Assembly: GCF_004217045.1 (NCBI RefSeq)
Contig: NZ_SGXM01000003.1
Location: 186,001-250,000 of the forward strand
Direction: 5' to 3'
Origin: Cupriavidus agavae
GTDB taxonomy: Bacteria > Pseudomonadota > Gammaproteobacteria > Burkholderiales > Burkholderiaceae
DNA length: 64,000 nucleotides
Shown: piece by piece, positions 28,414-37,684 of the stretch
How positions within the stretch are numbered: the first letter of the stretch is position 1
Layout: every line of letters begins with the position of its first letter
Position numbers and translations under genes: made by a program
The notes under the pieces: generated by a model
Database searches by the model: none
What the model was told of the DNA's origin: nothing
What the model saw: only the letters and a program-made list of their open reading frames with translations

Positions 28414-29406
28414 ATGAGCGACGCACTGATCGCCACGTCCAGCGAAGCCCCGCAATCCCCCGCCGAATACGACGCGACCAAGAAGCAGAAGTCGGCCGAG
28501 AAGACTTCGCGCATCCCCATCAAGATCGTGCCGGCCGAGCGGCTCAAGAAGCCGGAATGGATCCGCGTCAAGGCGGCCACCGGTAACTCGCGGTTCTACG
28601 AGATCAAGGACATCCTGCGCGCGAACAACCTCGTCACGGTGTGCGAGGAAGCCAGCTGCCCGAACATCGGCGAGTGCTTCGGCAAGGGCACGGCCACGTT
28701 CATGATCATGGGCGACAAATGCACGCGCCGCTGCCCGTTCTGCGACGTGGGCCACGGCCGTCCCGATCCGCTCGACGTCAACGAGCCGGGCAACCTGGCC
28801 CGCACCATCGCCCAGCTGCGCCTGAACTACGTGGTGATCACCAGCGTGGACCGCGACGACCTGCGCGACGGCGGTGCCCAGCACTATGTCGATTGCATCT
28901 CGCAGACGCGCGAGCTGTCGCCGAACACGCGCATCGAGGTCCTGGTGCCTGACTTCCGCGGCCGCCTGGACAAGGCGCTCGACATCCTGCAGAGCGCCCC
29001 GCCCGACGTGATGAACCACAACATGGAAACGGTGCCGCGCCTGTACAAGCAGGCCCGTCCCGGCGCCGACTACGCCCATTCGCTGAAGCTGCTGCAGGAA
29101 TTCAAGCGCCGCAACCCGGACGTGGCGACGAAGTCGGGCCTGATGGTGGGCCTGGGCGAGACCGACGAGGAAATCCTCGAAGTCATGCGCGACATGCGCG
29201 CCCATGACATCGACATGCTGACCATCGGCCAGTACCTGGCGCCGTCGAACCACCACTTGCCGGTGATGCGCTATGTTCACCCGGACACCTTCAAGATGTT
29301 CGAGGACGAGGCCTACAAGATGGGCTTCACCCACGCCGCCGTTGGCGCCATGGTCCGCAGCTCGTACCACGCCGACCAGCAGGCGCATCAGGCCGGGTTT
29401 GCCTGA
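28414..29406 (+). CDS. lipA: LipA, lipoyl synthase (radical SAM)
   Basis: 330 residues from the ATG at 28414 (GGAGA upstream); a possible ATG at 28384 lacks this. It inserts two sulfurs into the octanoyl chain. The auxiliary cluster motif [12 protein letters not shown] and the radical SAM motif [10 protein letters not shown] are intact, with downstream [20 protein letters not shown] and the C-terminal RSSYHAD. It forms the lipoate pathway with lipB upstream. Confidence 0.97.
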   Translation: MSDALIATSSEAPQSPAEYDATKKQKSAEKTSRIPIKIVPAERLKKPEWIRVKAATGNSRFYEIKDILRANNLVTVCEEASCPNIGECFGKGTATFMIMGDKCTRRCPFCDVGHGRPDPLDVNEPGNLARTIAQLRLNYVVITSVDRDDLRDGGAQHYVDCISQTRELSPNTRIEVLVPDFRGRLDKALDILQSAPPDVMNHNMETVPRLYKQARPGADYAHSLKLLQEFKRRNPDVATKSGLMVGLGETDEEILEVMRDMRAHDIDMLTIGQYLAPSNHHLPVMRYVHPDTFKMFEDEAYKMGFTHAAVGAMVRSSYHADQQAHQAGFA

Positions 29407-29430
29407 GCACCCGTAGCGGCCACCCGCGGC

Positions 29431-29466
29431 AAAAAAACCGGTCAGCCCTGCTGGCCGGTTTTTTTT
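29431..29466 (+). terminator. Rho-independent terminator after lipA
   Basis: ACCGGTCAGC pairs with GCTGGCCGGT (10-base stem, one G-T pair, 3-base loop) and is followed by TTTTTTT; an A tract precedes it. Confidence 0.88.
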
Positions 29467-29623
29467 CGTCCTGGATGTCTGCATCGCAGCTTTCAGGCGC
29501 CTTTCCGTGTGAGTGACGCATGCGTTACAAACGCCCCAATCCTGCGCCAACTTGCCGCTAACGGTGCATATCTACTAAGGGTTCACCCGAAGTGCCGTGC
29601 GTGCCCATGTTTCGATACCATGA

Positions 29624-29637
29624 ATTTATCGATAAAT
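29624..29637. promoter_or_regulatory. 14-base perfect palindrome, candidate operator of the pxp island
   Basis: ATTTATCGATAAAT is perfectly symmetrical and AT-rich in a GC-rich setting, 110 bases before pxpB. It could bind a dimeric repressor (GntR- or TetR-type). No regulator gene is encoded within the island, so the protein would act from elsewhere. Confidence 0.4.
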
Positions 29638-29747
29638 CGTCAATGAAATTCGATTGAGTCACTTTCGGTTCATTGGCGACGTCTGCGGCGGCTTGCTGTG
29701 GTGCCTACACTACTTGCATCCCCAACGCGACAAACACCGGTTTCCTC

Positions 29748-30398
29748 ATGCCCCAATGCACCGTTCATCGCCTGGCCGAGCAGGCCCTGCTTTACAGCGT
29801 CGCGCCGCCGGCGTCGCTCGACGTCCAGCGCCGCATCTGGGCGATGGCGGAGCGCGCCGCGGATTGGCGCGGCGTGGTGGATGTGGTGCCGGGCATGAAC
29901 AACCTCACGCTGTCCTTCGATGAAAACGCGGATGTCGACGCGCTCGAACGCAACCTGAAGCTGGCCTGGGCGTCAGGCGAGACGCGCAATGCCACCGGCA
30001 AGCTCGTGGAGATCCCGGTGCGCTACGGCGGCGAGTTCGGGCCGGACATTGCCGATGTGGCCGCGCATACGGGGCTGTCGCCGCAGGAAGTGGTGCGCCG
30101 CCACGCGGCGGGCGAATACGTGGTCTATTTCCTGGGCTTCCAGCCGGGCTTTGCCTATATGGGCGGGCTGGCGCCCGAACTGGCCACGCCGCGCCGCCGC
30201 GAGCCGCGCCTGGCGGTGCCGGCCGGTGCCGTGGGCATCGGCGGCGAGCAGACCGGCATCTATCCGGCCGTGCTGCCGGGCGGCTGGCAGCTGATTGGCC
30301 ATACCGAGGCGCAGCTGTTCGTGGCCGACCGCGATCCGCCGTCGCTGTTCGCGCCCGGCGATACCGTGCGCTTTATCGCCGAGGAGGTGCTGCTGTGA
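29748..30398 (+). CDS. pxpB: PxpB, 5-oxoprolinase subunit B
   Basis: 216 residues from MPQCTVHRL. Part of the ATP-dependent PxpABC 5-oxoprolinase, which opens pyroglutamate to glutamate. Family motifs: GMNNLTLSFD, IPVRYGGEFGPD, YFLGFQPGFAYMGGL, VPAGAVGIGGEQTGIYP and LPGGWQLIG. Its stop overlaps the pxpC GTG start. Confidence 0.95.
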   Translation: MPQCTVHRLAEQALLYSVAPPASLDVQRRIWAMAERAADWRGVVDVVPGMNNLTLSFDENADVDALERNLKLAWASGETRNATGKLVEIPVRYGGEFGPDIADVAAHTGLSPQEVVRRHAAGEYVVYFLGFQPGFAYMGGLAPELATPRRREPRLAVPAGAVGIGGEQTGIYPAVLPGGWQLIGHTEAQLFVADRDPPSLFAPGDTVRFIAEEVLL

Positions 30399-31414
30399 TC
30401 GAGATCATCCGACCCGGCGCGCAGGCGTCGGTGCAGGACCTGGGCCGCGTGGGCTTCCGGCGCTTTGGCGTGGGACGTTCCGGCGCCGCCGACGGGCTGG
30501 CGCTGCAGGTGGGCAACCGGCTGCTCGGCAACGAGCCGGGCGCGGCGGCCATCGAATTCACGCTGGGCCGTGCCGCACTGCGGTTCGAGACCGACATGCG
30601 CGTGGCGCTGACCGGCGCCGAGTGCAGCGCCAACCTCGACGGCGTGCCGGTGTGGTCGTGGCACGCGTTCGACGTGCGCCGTGGCGAAACGCTGACGCTG
30701 CCCGCACCGCGCGGCGGCACCCGGACCTACCTCTGCGTGGCTGGCGGCATCGACGTGCCGCTCGTCATGAACTCGCGCAGCACCGACCTGAAGTCGAACT
30801 TCGGTGGTTTCGCAGGCCGCGTGCTGCGCGAGGGCGACCGCCTGTCGGCGGGCCGCCCGGGAATCGACCAGCCGCGCGACTGGGTGGGTGTATCGGCGCC
30901 GGGCTGGGCGCTGCCCGCCAACCGGGCCGGCAACGCGCTGACGATCCGGCTGCTGCCGGGGCCCGAGTACCCCGATTTCGAGCCGGCCTCGCAGCAGGCG
31001 CTGTGGTCTGCCGACTGGACCATCACGCCGCAGAGCAACCGCATGGGGCTGCGCCTCGAAGGCCCCGCGCTGGCACGGCGCGCCGAGCGCTCGGCCGATC
31101 TGCTGTCGCACGGCGTGATGCCCGGCGTGATGCAGGTGCCGCCGAACGGCCAGCCGATCGCGCTGATGAGCGACGCGCAGACCACGGGCGGCTACCCGAA
31201 GATCGGCACCGTGATTGGCGCCGACCTGTGGCGGCTGGCGCAGGTGCCGCTGGGTGCCACGGTGCGCTTTGCCGAAGTCACGCTCGAACAGGCGGCCGCG
31301 GCGCAGGCCGAAGTGGACCGCTACCTGCGGCAACTGGACCAGGCGCTGCGCTGGCAGGGCGACGGCATGCAGATAGCCGCGCGCCGCCGCACGTCAACGC
31401 GCTTCGTCGCCTGA
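30395..31414 (+). CDS. pxpC: PxpC, 5-oxoprolinase subunit C
   Basis: 339 residues, biotin-dependent carboxylase-like family. Signature GAQASVQDLGRVGFRRFGVGRSGAADGLAL, TYLCVAGGIDVP, RLLPGPEY, SNRMGLRLEG and QTTGGYPKIGTV. GTG start overlaps the pxpB stop (GTGA), indicating translational coupling. A short extension after the core (RRRTSTRFVA) is variable. Confidence 0.95.
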   Translation: MIEIIRPGAQASVQDLGRVGFRRFGVGRSGAADGLALQVGNRLLGNEPGAAAIEFTLGRAALRFETDMRVALTGAECSANLDGVPVWSWHAFDVRRGETLTLPAPRGGTRTYLCVAGGIDVPLVMNSRSTDLKSNFGGFAGRVLREGDRLSAGRPGIDQPRDWVGVSAPGWALPANRAGNALTIRLLPGPEYPDFEPASQQALWSADWTITPQSNRMGLRLEGPALARRAERSADLLSHGVMPGVMQVPPNGQPIALMSDAQTTGGYPKIGTVIGADLWRLAQVPLGATVRFAEVTLEQAAAAQAEVDRYLRQLDQALRWQGDGMQIAARRRTSTRFVA

Positions 31415-31473
31415 GCCTGCCGGCGACATCGTAATTCCTCCAGAAATATCGTCCCCATACACGGAGAACGCTC

Positions 31474-32214
31474 ATGCAAATCGACCTCAACGCGGATCTT
31501 GGCGAAGGCTGCGGCAACGACGAGGCGCTGATCGCGCTGATCAGTTCGGCCAACGTCGCCTGCGGCTGGCATGCCGGTGATGCCGCCACGATGCTCCAGA
31601 CCGTGAAGTGGGCGCTGGAGAAGAACGTCGCCATCGGCGCGCATCCGAGCTTTCCGGACCGCGAGAATTTTGGCCGCACCGAGATGCAGCGCGATCCCGA
31701 GGCGGTCTACGCCGATGTGCTGTACCAGATCGGCGCGCTCGACGCCATGGTGCGCGCGCAAGGCGGCCGGCTGGCCCACGTGAAGCCGCATGGCGCGCTC
31801 TACAACATGGCGGTGCGCGACGCGAAGCTCTGCGCGGCCATCGTGCGCGCCGTGAAGGACTACGACGCCAATCTCGTCTTCTTCGGCCTGGCCAACAGCC
31901 AGATGATCACGATGGCGCGCGAGGCGGGCCTGAAGGTCAAGGAGGAAGTCTTCGCCGACCGTGGCTACAACCCCGACGGCACGCTCGTCAAACGTGGCAC
32001 GCCGGGCGCGCTGCACGAGGACGAGGAAGTGGCCCTGAACCAGACGCTCTCGATGGTGCGCGACCAGCGCGTGCAGGCCATCGACGGCAGCTGGGTCCCG
32101 ATTCGCGCCGAAACCGTGTGTCTGCACGGCGACGGCGCCCACGCGCTTGCCTTCGCGCGCCGCATCCGGGATCGGCTCGGCGCGGAGGGCATCGCCATCC
32201 AGGCCGGCGCCTGA
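31474..32214 (+). CDS. pxpA: PxpA, 5-oxoprolinase subunit A (LamB/YcsF family)
   Basis: 246 residues. It opens with the invariant [17 protein letters not shown] and continues [52 protein letters not shown] and [12 protein letters not shown]. Third subunit of the oxoprolinase; GGAGAACG precedes the ATG. Confidence 0.96.
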   Translation: MQIDLNADLGEGCGNDEALIALISSANVACGWHAGDAATMLQTVKWALEKNVAIGAHPSFPDRENFGRTEMQRDPEAVYADVLYQIGALDAMVRAQGGRLAHVKPHGALYNMAVRDAKLCAAIVRAVKDYDANLVFFGLANSQMITMAREAGLKVKEEVFADRGYNPDGTLVKRGTPGALHEDEEVALNQTLSMVRDQRVQAIDGSWVPIRAETVCLHGDGAHALAFARRIRDRLGAEGIAIQAGA

Positions 32215-32291
32215 CGGGGTTCGCCCCGCCCGGCACCGGCGTGATCTCACGCAGTCTTCACGCACTTTTCACGCGCTACCAGGTGTTTCCC

Positions 32292-33026
32292 ATGGAATCG
32301 GCTGTCAATTTTTGGCCCCTGCTCGGGGTCGGCGTCATCGTCATCGGCTTTGTCTTCCGGTTCAATCCCATGATGGTGGTGGCGGCAGCCGCCATCGTCA
32401 CGGGGCTGACCGCATCGATGCCGGTGGAGCAGATCTTTACCGCGATCGGCACGGCATTCGTCAAGGCGCGCAGCCTACCGCTGATCATCCTGCTGCCGCT
32501 GGCCGTGATCGGCCTGCTGGAGCGCCACGGGCTGCGCGAGCATGCCCAGGCGTGGATTGCGCGCATCAAGTCCGCCACGGTGGGCCGGTTGCTGATCGTC
32601 TACCTGGCCGTGCGCGAGCTGACCGCCGCCATGGGCCTGACCAGCCTCGGCGGCCATCCGCAGATGGTGCGTCCGCTGCTGGCCCCGATGGCCGAAGGCG
32701 CGGCCGAGAACCGCTTCGGCCACCTGCCCGAGCCGGTGCGCCAGCGCGTGCTGGCGTTCTGTGCCGCCACCGACAACGTGGGCCTGTTCTTCGGCGAGGA
32801 CATCTTCGTGGCGTTCGGCGCCATCGCGCTGATGCACACGTTCCTGCTGGCGTCGAACATCGACGTGGAGCCGCTGCACATCGCCGTCTGGGGCATCCCC
32901 ACCGCGATCTGCGCGTTCCTGATCCACGCGGTGCGCCTCAAGCGCCTGGACATGTGGCTGGAACGTGAACTGGGCCGCGCGCAGCCGGCCGGCACGCCGG
33001 CCACCGCTGGCGCCAAGGGGGAGTAA
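32292..33026 (+). CDS. DUF969 membrane protein, probable 5-oxoproline transporter component
   Basis: 244 residues with about six membrane helices. MESAVNFWPLLGVGVIVIGF, AWIARIKSATVGRLL and TSLGGHPQMVRPLLAPMAEGAAE are typical of DUF969. It is paired with DUF979 3 bases downstream and sits between pxpA and pcp. From this context a role in 5-oxoproline or related uptake is inferred, not shown. Confidence 0.85.
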   Translation: MESAVNFWPLLGVGVIVIGFVFRFNPMMVVAAAAIVTGLTASMPVEQIFTAIGTAFVKARSLPLIILLPLAVIGLLERHGLREHAQAWIARIKSATVGRLLIVYLAVRELTAAMGLTSLGGHPQMVRPLLAPMAEGAAENRFGHLPEPVRQRVLAFCAATDNVGLFFGEDIFVAFGAIALMHTFLLASNIDVEPLHIAVWGIPTAICAFLIHAVRLKRLDMWLERELGRAQPAGTPATAGAKGE

Positions 33027-33029
33027 GCG

Positions 33030-33980
33030 ATGATTGTCTCGATCAACTATCTCTACTGGCTGGCCGGCTTCATCCTGCTGATCACGGCCCTGATGACGTT
33101 CTCGGACAAGGCGCACCCGCGCCGCCTGTCCACGGGCCTGTTCTGGCTGCTCTACGCGATCATCTTCCTGGTCGGCGACAAGATTCCGCCGGCCGTGGTG
33201 GGCGTGGCCGCCGTGGTGATGGCGCTGATCGCCGGGTTTGGCGGCGTGGGCCTGGGCAAGCACGGCACGCTCAGCGAAGAGAAGCGGCGCGCCAGCGCGC
33301 AGCGCCTCGGCAACAAGCTGTTCATTCCGGCGCTGCTGATCCCGCTGATTACCGTGATGGGCACGGTGCTGTTCAAGGACGTCAAGATTGGCGGCCTGGC
33401 GCTGCTCGATCCGAAGAATGTGACGTTCGTATCGCTCGGTATCGGCTGCCTGGTGTCGCTGTTCGTCACGTGCTGGCTGACGCGCGACACGCCGGTGCAG
33501 GGCATGCGCGAATCGCGCCGGCTGATCGAATCGCTGGGCTGGGCGCTGGTGCTGCCCCAGATGCTGGCGATGCTGGGCCTGGTGTTTGCCGATGCCGGCG
33601 TGGGCAAGGCCGTGGCGCACCTGACCACCGCCTATATCAACATGGACTTCAAGTTCGTGGCGGTGGCGGTGTACTGCATCGGCATGGCGCTGTTCACGGT
33701 GATCATGGGCAACGGCTTCGCGGCGTTCCCGGTCATGACCGGCGGCGTGGGCGTGCCCATCCTGGTGGGCATGTTCCATGGCAACCCGGCGGTGATGGCG
33801 GCCATCGGCATGTTCTCGGGCTACTGCGGCACGCTGATGACGCCGATGGCGGCCAACTTCAACATCGTGCCGGCCGCGCTGCTCGAACTGCAGGACAAGA
33901 ACGCGGTGATCCGCGCCCAGGTGCCCACGGCGCTGGCAATCCTGGTGGCCAATATCTTCCTGCTCTACTTCCTGATGTAA
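33030..33980 (+). CDS. DUF979 membrane protein, partner of DUF969
   Basis: 316 residues, about nine membrane helices (for example YLYWLAGFILLITALMTF and AVYCIGMALFTVIMG). Conserved DUF979 stretches: GNGFAAFPVMTGGVGVP and GYCGTLMTPMAANFNIVPAALLEL. The invariable gene pairing with DUF969 and the neighbourhood of pxp and pcp support a two-part permease. Confidence 0.85.
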   Translation: MIVSINYLYWLAGFILLITALMTFSDKAHPRRLSTGLFWLLYAIIFLVGDKIPPAVVGVAAVVMALIAGFGGVGLGKHGTLSEEKRRASAQRLGNKLFIPALLIPLITVMGTVLFKDVKIGGLALLDPKNVTFVSLGIGCLVSLFVTCWLTRDTPVQGMRESRRLIESLGWALVLPQMLAMLGLVFADAGVGKAVAHLTTAYINMDFKFVAVAVYCIGMALFTVIMGNGFAAFPVMTGGVGVPILVGMFHGNPAVMAAIGMFSGYCGTLMTPMAANFNIVPAALLELQDKNAVIRAQVPTALAILVANIFLLYFLM

Positions 33981-33998
33981 GGATTTAAGGAAACTACG

Positions 33999-34652
33999 AT
34001 GCCCCGTACCGTTTTGCTGACCGGCTTCGAGCCGTTCGAACAGGAACCGATCAACCCGTCATGGGAGGCGGTACGGGCGCTCGATGGCGCGCGGATCGGC
34101 GATGCCGTGGTGGTGGCGCGCCAGTTGCCGTGCGTGTTCGGCAAGGCCATCGAGGCGATCAACCAACTCGTCGAACAGCTACGTCCCGACGTGGTGATCG
34201 CGGTGGGCCAGGCAGGCGGGCGCACGGAGATGTCGATCGAGCGCGTGGCGATCAACGTGGACGATGCGCGCGTGGCCGACAACGTGGGCGCCCAGCCCAT
34301 CGACGTCACGATTGCCGAGGACGGCCCGGCGGCGTATTTCTCGTCGCTGCCGATCAAGGCCATCGCACGCGACCTGCGCGCGGCTGGCGTGCCGGCGCTG
34401 GTGTCGCAGACCGCCGGCACCTTCGTCTGCAACCATGTGTTCTACGGCCTGATGCACACGCTGGCGCGCGGCACGGCGGGCACGGTGCGCGGCGGCTTCA
34501 TCCACATCCCCTACCTGCCCGAACAGGCGGCGCGGCATCCCGGCGCGCCGAGTCTGGCGCTCGACACGCTGATCGCCGGCCTGCGCGTGGCCGTTGCCAC
34601 GACGCTCTCGACCGAGGGCGATATCCGCGAGCAGGGCGGCCAGCTGCACTGA
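33999..34652 (+). CDS. pcp: Pcp, pyrrolidone-carboxylate peptidase
   Basis: 217 residues, cysteine peptidase of family C15 that removes N-terminal pyroglutamate from peptides. The catalytic triad is visible: Glu81 (MSIER), Cys144 (TFVCNHVFY) and His169 (GFIHIPYLP). AAGGAAA lies ahead of the start. The product is 5-oxoproline, the substrate of PxpABC encoded upstream, so it closes the pathway from peptide to glutamate. Confidence 0.96.
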   Translation: MPRTVLLTGFEPFEQEPINPSWEAVRALDGARIGDAVVVARQLPCVFGKAIEAINQLVEQLRPDVVIAVGQAGGRTEMSIERVAINVDDARVADNVGAQPIDVTIAEDGPAAYFSSLPIKAIARDLRAAGVPALVSQTAGTFVCNHVFYGLMHTLARGTAGTVRGGFIHIPYLPEQAARHPGAPSLALDTLIAGLRVAVATTLSTEGDIREQGGQLH

Positions 34653-34662
34653 GCGGTGGGGG

Positions 34663-35943
34663 TCAGGGCTGCTTCGAGGCGCGGCGGCTGTCGGTGGCGG
34701 CCGCCACGGCGCGCGCCGTGGCGCGGCGGTGGGCACGACGCTGCAACCGGCGCCGCAGGCTGATCTGCTCGAAGCGCCACACCACATAGAAGAAGGCCAT
34801 GAACGGCCAGAGCCAGCCCAGCCATTGCGCCAGGCTGTTGAAGTGGATGAAGCGGCCCATGCGCCAGCCTTGTTCGGAGATCCACGCGTAGGGATTCGAC
34901 GGCAGGATATTGGTCAGCACCACCAGCCCGCCCAGCGCCACCACCGCCAGCACGGCGCGCAGCCAGCGCGGCAGGCGCAGCAGCAGCACCAGCACCAGTG
35001 AACTCGTCAGCAGCGCGAACCGGCCGCCCTCGGACAGCCAGTTGAACGCGTTGTCATCAGGAAACTGCAGCTCGGACACCGTGGCCTTGATGATCAGCGC
35101 GGCAGTCAGCAGCGCCGCCAGGATGCGCAGCATCGGCGCGGTGCGCCGCATGGCGATCGACGCGAACAGCGCGGTGCCGATCCAGCTCGACGCCGTGACG
35201 GCTGTCTCCAGCAGCAGCTGCATCTGCATGTCGTCGGTACGAAAGCCGACGTTGTCCTGCCACGCGATCAGCGCCGGGAAGTAGGCCTGCACCCAGGCCA
35301 TCGGCCACGAATCCGGATCGGTCAGCCACTCGCGCACGATCCCGCCCATGCCGAACAGGTGCTCCTGCGGAAAGATCTGCGCAAATGGCCAAAGTACGAC
35401 GAGTACGATCGCAAAACTCGCATGGGGCTCGAACCACGCGGTGCGCAGGCGGGTCAGCGTGCCCCGGTCGATCAGCGCGCCCGTGAACGGCGCCACCACT
35501 GCGGCGCCGAGCAGCGCACCCAGCGCGTTGGTAATCAGGTCGATGTTCGACGAGATCCGCGTTGGCAGCCACGTCTGCAGCGCCTCCATCACGGCCGAGA
35601 GCAGCGCGCCGGCCACGAATGCGATCAGCGTGGCGCGCGCCCCCGACACGCGAGGATGCAGCGACAGCACCACGAGCGCCCCGAACGGGCAGTAGCCGAT
35701 CACGTTGGTCAGCAGGTCGAATTCGGTGATGTAGCGCGGCTTGGGCGCGGTCAGGAACGCAAACGGCGAGATGCCGTTGTTGGCCCAGCCCGTGAACGGG
35801 TAGAGGCTCGCGTAAGCCACGAGCAGCGTGAAGCAGACCAGCCCCACGCGCGCCAGCGGCGAGTGGCGGGGCAGCCAGCCTTCGAGTTCCGGCTGGCGCG
35901 GTTCGGGGGGCGGCGAGGGAGGAGGGACTTTTTCCAGCAGCAT
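34663..35943 (-). CDS. VanZ-like family membrane protein
   Basis: 426 residues with about ten membrane helices. The N-terminal half has VanZ features: SLYPFTGW, DLLTNVIGYCPFGALVVL, ALQTWLPTRISSNIDLITNALGALLGA. The second half is a further membrane domain of unknown role ending in an Arg-rich tail (RRRLQRRAHRRATAR). It follows the lipid-transport genes on the same strand with a 36-base gap and may be the last gene of that unit. The exact activity is unknown. Confidence 0.82.
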   Translation of the reverse strand: MLLEKVPPPSPPPEPRQPELEGWLPRHSPLARVGLVCFTLLVAYASLYPFTGWANNGISPFAFLTAPKPRYITEFDLLTNVIGYCPFGALVVLSLHPRVSGARATLIAFVAGALLSAVMEALQTWLPTRISSNIDLITNALGALLGAAVVAPFTGALIDRGTLTRLRTAWFEPHASFAIVLVVLWPFAQIFPQEHLFGMGGIVREWLTDPDSWPMAWVQAYFPALIAWQDNVGFRTDDMQMQLLLETAVTASSWIGTALFASIAMRRTAPMLRILAALLTAALIIKATVSELQFPDDNAFNWLSEGGRFALLTSSLVLVLLLRLPRWLRAVLAVVALGGLVVLTNILPSNPYAWISEQGWRMGRFIHFNSLAQWLGWLWPFMAFFYVVWRFEQISLRRRLQRRAHRRATARAVAAATDSRRASKQP

Positions 35944-35979
35944 GGGGTCGCGCTTACGGCCTGCCGTCTACTGTACGCC

Positions 35980-36693
35980 TCATTGGCGCGGCGGCGCGGC
36001 CTTCGGGGTATCGGCGGTCGGCAGCGGCACGCTGTCGCGGCCCGGCGGGTTGGCGCGCGGCAGGGCGGCCGGGCCGGTGGCGGCCGCCGCGTCGAGCGGC
36101 AGCGAGGCGGTCCAGTCGAGGATGGCGGCAATCGCCGCGTCGCTGGCCGCCGACAGCGCCTTGACCCCGCCCGCACCATCGGCGCTGGCGGCCTGCTGCT
36201 CGGCCACGAAGGTCTTCTGGCCGATCAACCCCTTGTGGAACACCGTGGCGCGCGCCCGCACCACGCCCCGGCTGCTGGTGGCGGTATCGAAGACCTGCTC
36301 GAAGCCGAGCAGGTCCACCTTGAGCGCCGGCACGCTGGTGTCGCCGTACCAGGTCAGCTCGCCCCGCCCGGACACCGCATCGCGCAGCCGGTCGTCGAAC
36401 AGCCGCGTCGGGGCGTCTACCCAGCGCTGCGTCGAGTACGACTGCAGCCGCTGCGCCTGCGTGTACTGGAGCCGGTAATAGATGCCGCGCCCGTCCATCC
36501 AGGTGGGACCGTCGGTTTCGGCCACGCGCAGCTTGGGCAGCCGCGCCGCCGGCTGCGACGGGGCGGCGGCCAGCGGGCCGAGGTCAAAGGTGGTGGTGCT
36601 GCCGCGCGACGAGGGCAGCACGCCGCACCCAGCCAGCGTGACGAGCACGGCCACGGCGGCCAGGCGGAAGGGGAGGGCGAAAGAGGCGGTCAT
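35980..36693 (-). CDS. PqiC-like ABC-transport auxiliary lipoprotein
   Basis: 237 residues from MTASFALPFRL, giving a signal with lipobox LAGC (residues 20-23). An upstream in-frame ATG at 36726 would add 11 polar residues. The mature domain has the PqiC/YmbA pattern: TFDLGPL, RLPKLRVAETDGPTWMDGRGIYYRLQY and VDAPTRLFDDRLRDAVS. Outer-membrane partner of the MCE transport system encoded upstream. Confidence 0.87.
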   Translation of the reverse strand: MTASFALPFRLAAVAVLVTLAGCGVLPSSRGSTTTFDLGPLAAAPSQPAARLPKLRVAETDGPTWMDGRGIYYRLQYTQAQRLQSYSTQRWVDAPTRLFDDRLRDAVSGRGELTWYGDTSVPALKVDLLGFEQVFDTATSSRGVVRARATVFHKGLIGQKTFVAEQQAASADGAGGVKALSAASDAAIAAILDWTASLPLDAAAATGPAALPRANPPGRDSVPLPTADTPKAAPPRQ

Positions 36694-36742
36694 GGCGGGT
36701 GTCGGCGAGTTCAGCGGGTTCGGCATGTTCGGCGGATGTGGG

Positions 36743-37684
36743 TCAGGGCGCAGCGAAGCCCGGCTCGCCCGGACCCGGCGTCGGCGACGGGCCGCCGAAC
36801 AGCACGCTGCTGGGCTGGTCGTTGAACTGGCCGGCGGCGCGGTCGATGCTGCGCGCGGTCTGCCGGGCGTCGCGGGCCAGGCCGTTGAGCTGCGGCAGCG
36901 TCTCCTGCGTGAAGATGCCGGCGGCCTTCTGCACCGAATCGGCGGCGCCCTGCATGTTCTCGCCCACGCGGTTCACGGTGGACATCACGGTGCCGTTCGG
37001 ATTGGCCAGATCGTCGGCCAGCCGGCGCGTGGAGGCCAGCGTGGCGTTCAGGTTCTCCACGGCCTTGGGCAACTGGCTCACGGCCGGCTGCAGCGAGTTG
37101 GCGAGCTTCGAATAGTCGGCGGCGGTCTGGTGCACCGAGTTGATCGCGGCCATCAGTTCGTCGCGGTTGGTGGTCTGGAACATCTCGTTGAGCGACGCCA
37201 TCAGCGTCTCGGTCTGCGTCAGCAGGGAGTCGCCGCGCTTCTCCAGTTCCTCGAAGAAGCCGGGCCGCATCACGATGCGCGCCGGCTCGCGTGCCGAGGT
37301 GGCCAGGCGCGGGGAGTTGGTGGAGGCACCTTCCTCGCGCGCCGTGTCGTCCAGCTGCACGTAGGCGATGCCGGTCACGCCCTGGAAGCCCAGCGTGGCG
37401 TAGGTGGTGCGCGTGATCGGGGTGTCCTGGTTGACGGTGATGCGCACGATGATCTGGCCGGGCACCTGGGGATCGAACTTGATCGAGACCACCTTGCCGA
37501 CGTCGAGGCCGCGATACTTCACATCGGCCTGCGGCCCGAGACCGTTGACCGTGGAGCGCGTGATCAGGTCGTACGGCACCCGCACGGCATGGTCGCTGCT
37601 GAACCAGAACAGCGAGAACAGCACCAGCACAGCCAGGCCGATGGTGAACACGCCAGCGAGGAAGGCGTTCGATTTGTTTTCCAT
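36743..37684 (-). CDS. MCE-domain (MlaD-like) lipid-transport protein
   Basis: 313 residues. N-terminal anchor helix (FLAGVFTIGLAVLVLFSLFWF), a single MCE domain with GLGPQADVKYRGLDVGKVVSI and TYATLGFQGVTGIAYVQL, then a long helical/coiled region and a Gly/Pro-rich C-terminus. Longer than E. coli MlaD (183 residues), more like a needle-forming MCE. Its ATG overlaps the ATPase stop by one base (TGATG). Confidence 0.92.
   Translation of the reverse strand: MENKSNAFLAGVFTIGLAVLVLFSLFWFSSDHAVRVPYDLITRSTVNGLGPQADVKYRGLDVGKVVSIKFDPQVPGQIIVRITVNQDTPITRTTYATLGFQGVTGIAYVQLDDTAREEGASTNSPRLATSAREPARIVMRPGFFEELEKRGDSLLTQTETLMASLNEMFQTTNRDELMAAINSVHQTAADYSKLANSLQPAVSQLPKAVENLNATLASTRRLADDLANPNGTVMSTVNRVGENMQGAADSVQKAAGIFTQETLPQLNGLARDARQTARSIDRAAGQFNDQPSSVLFGGPSPTPGPGEPGFAAP

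Larger units (their letters stand above)
29407..29747. other. 341-base intergenic region lipA-pxpB
   Basis: Contains the lipA terminator and, after it, a moderately AT-rich stretch with a perfect palindrome (29624-29637). The frame of pxpB is open upstream to 29673 but that part has no homology. No further gene is seen. Confidence 0.6.
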
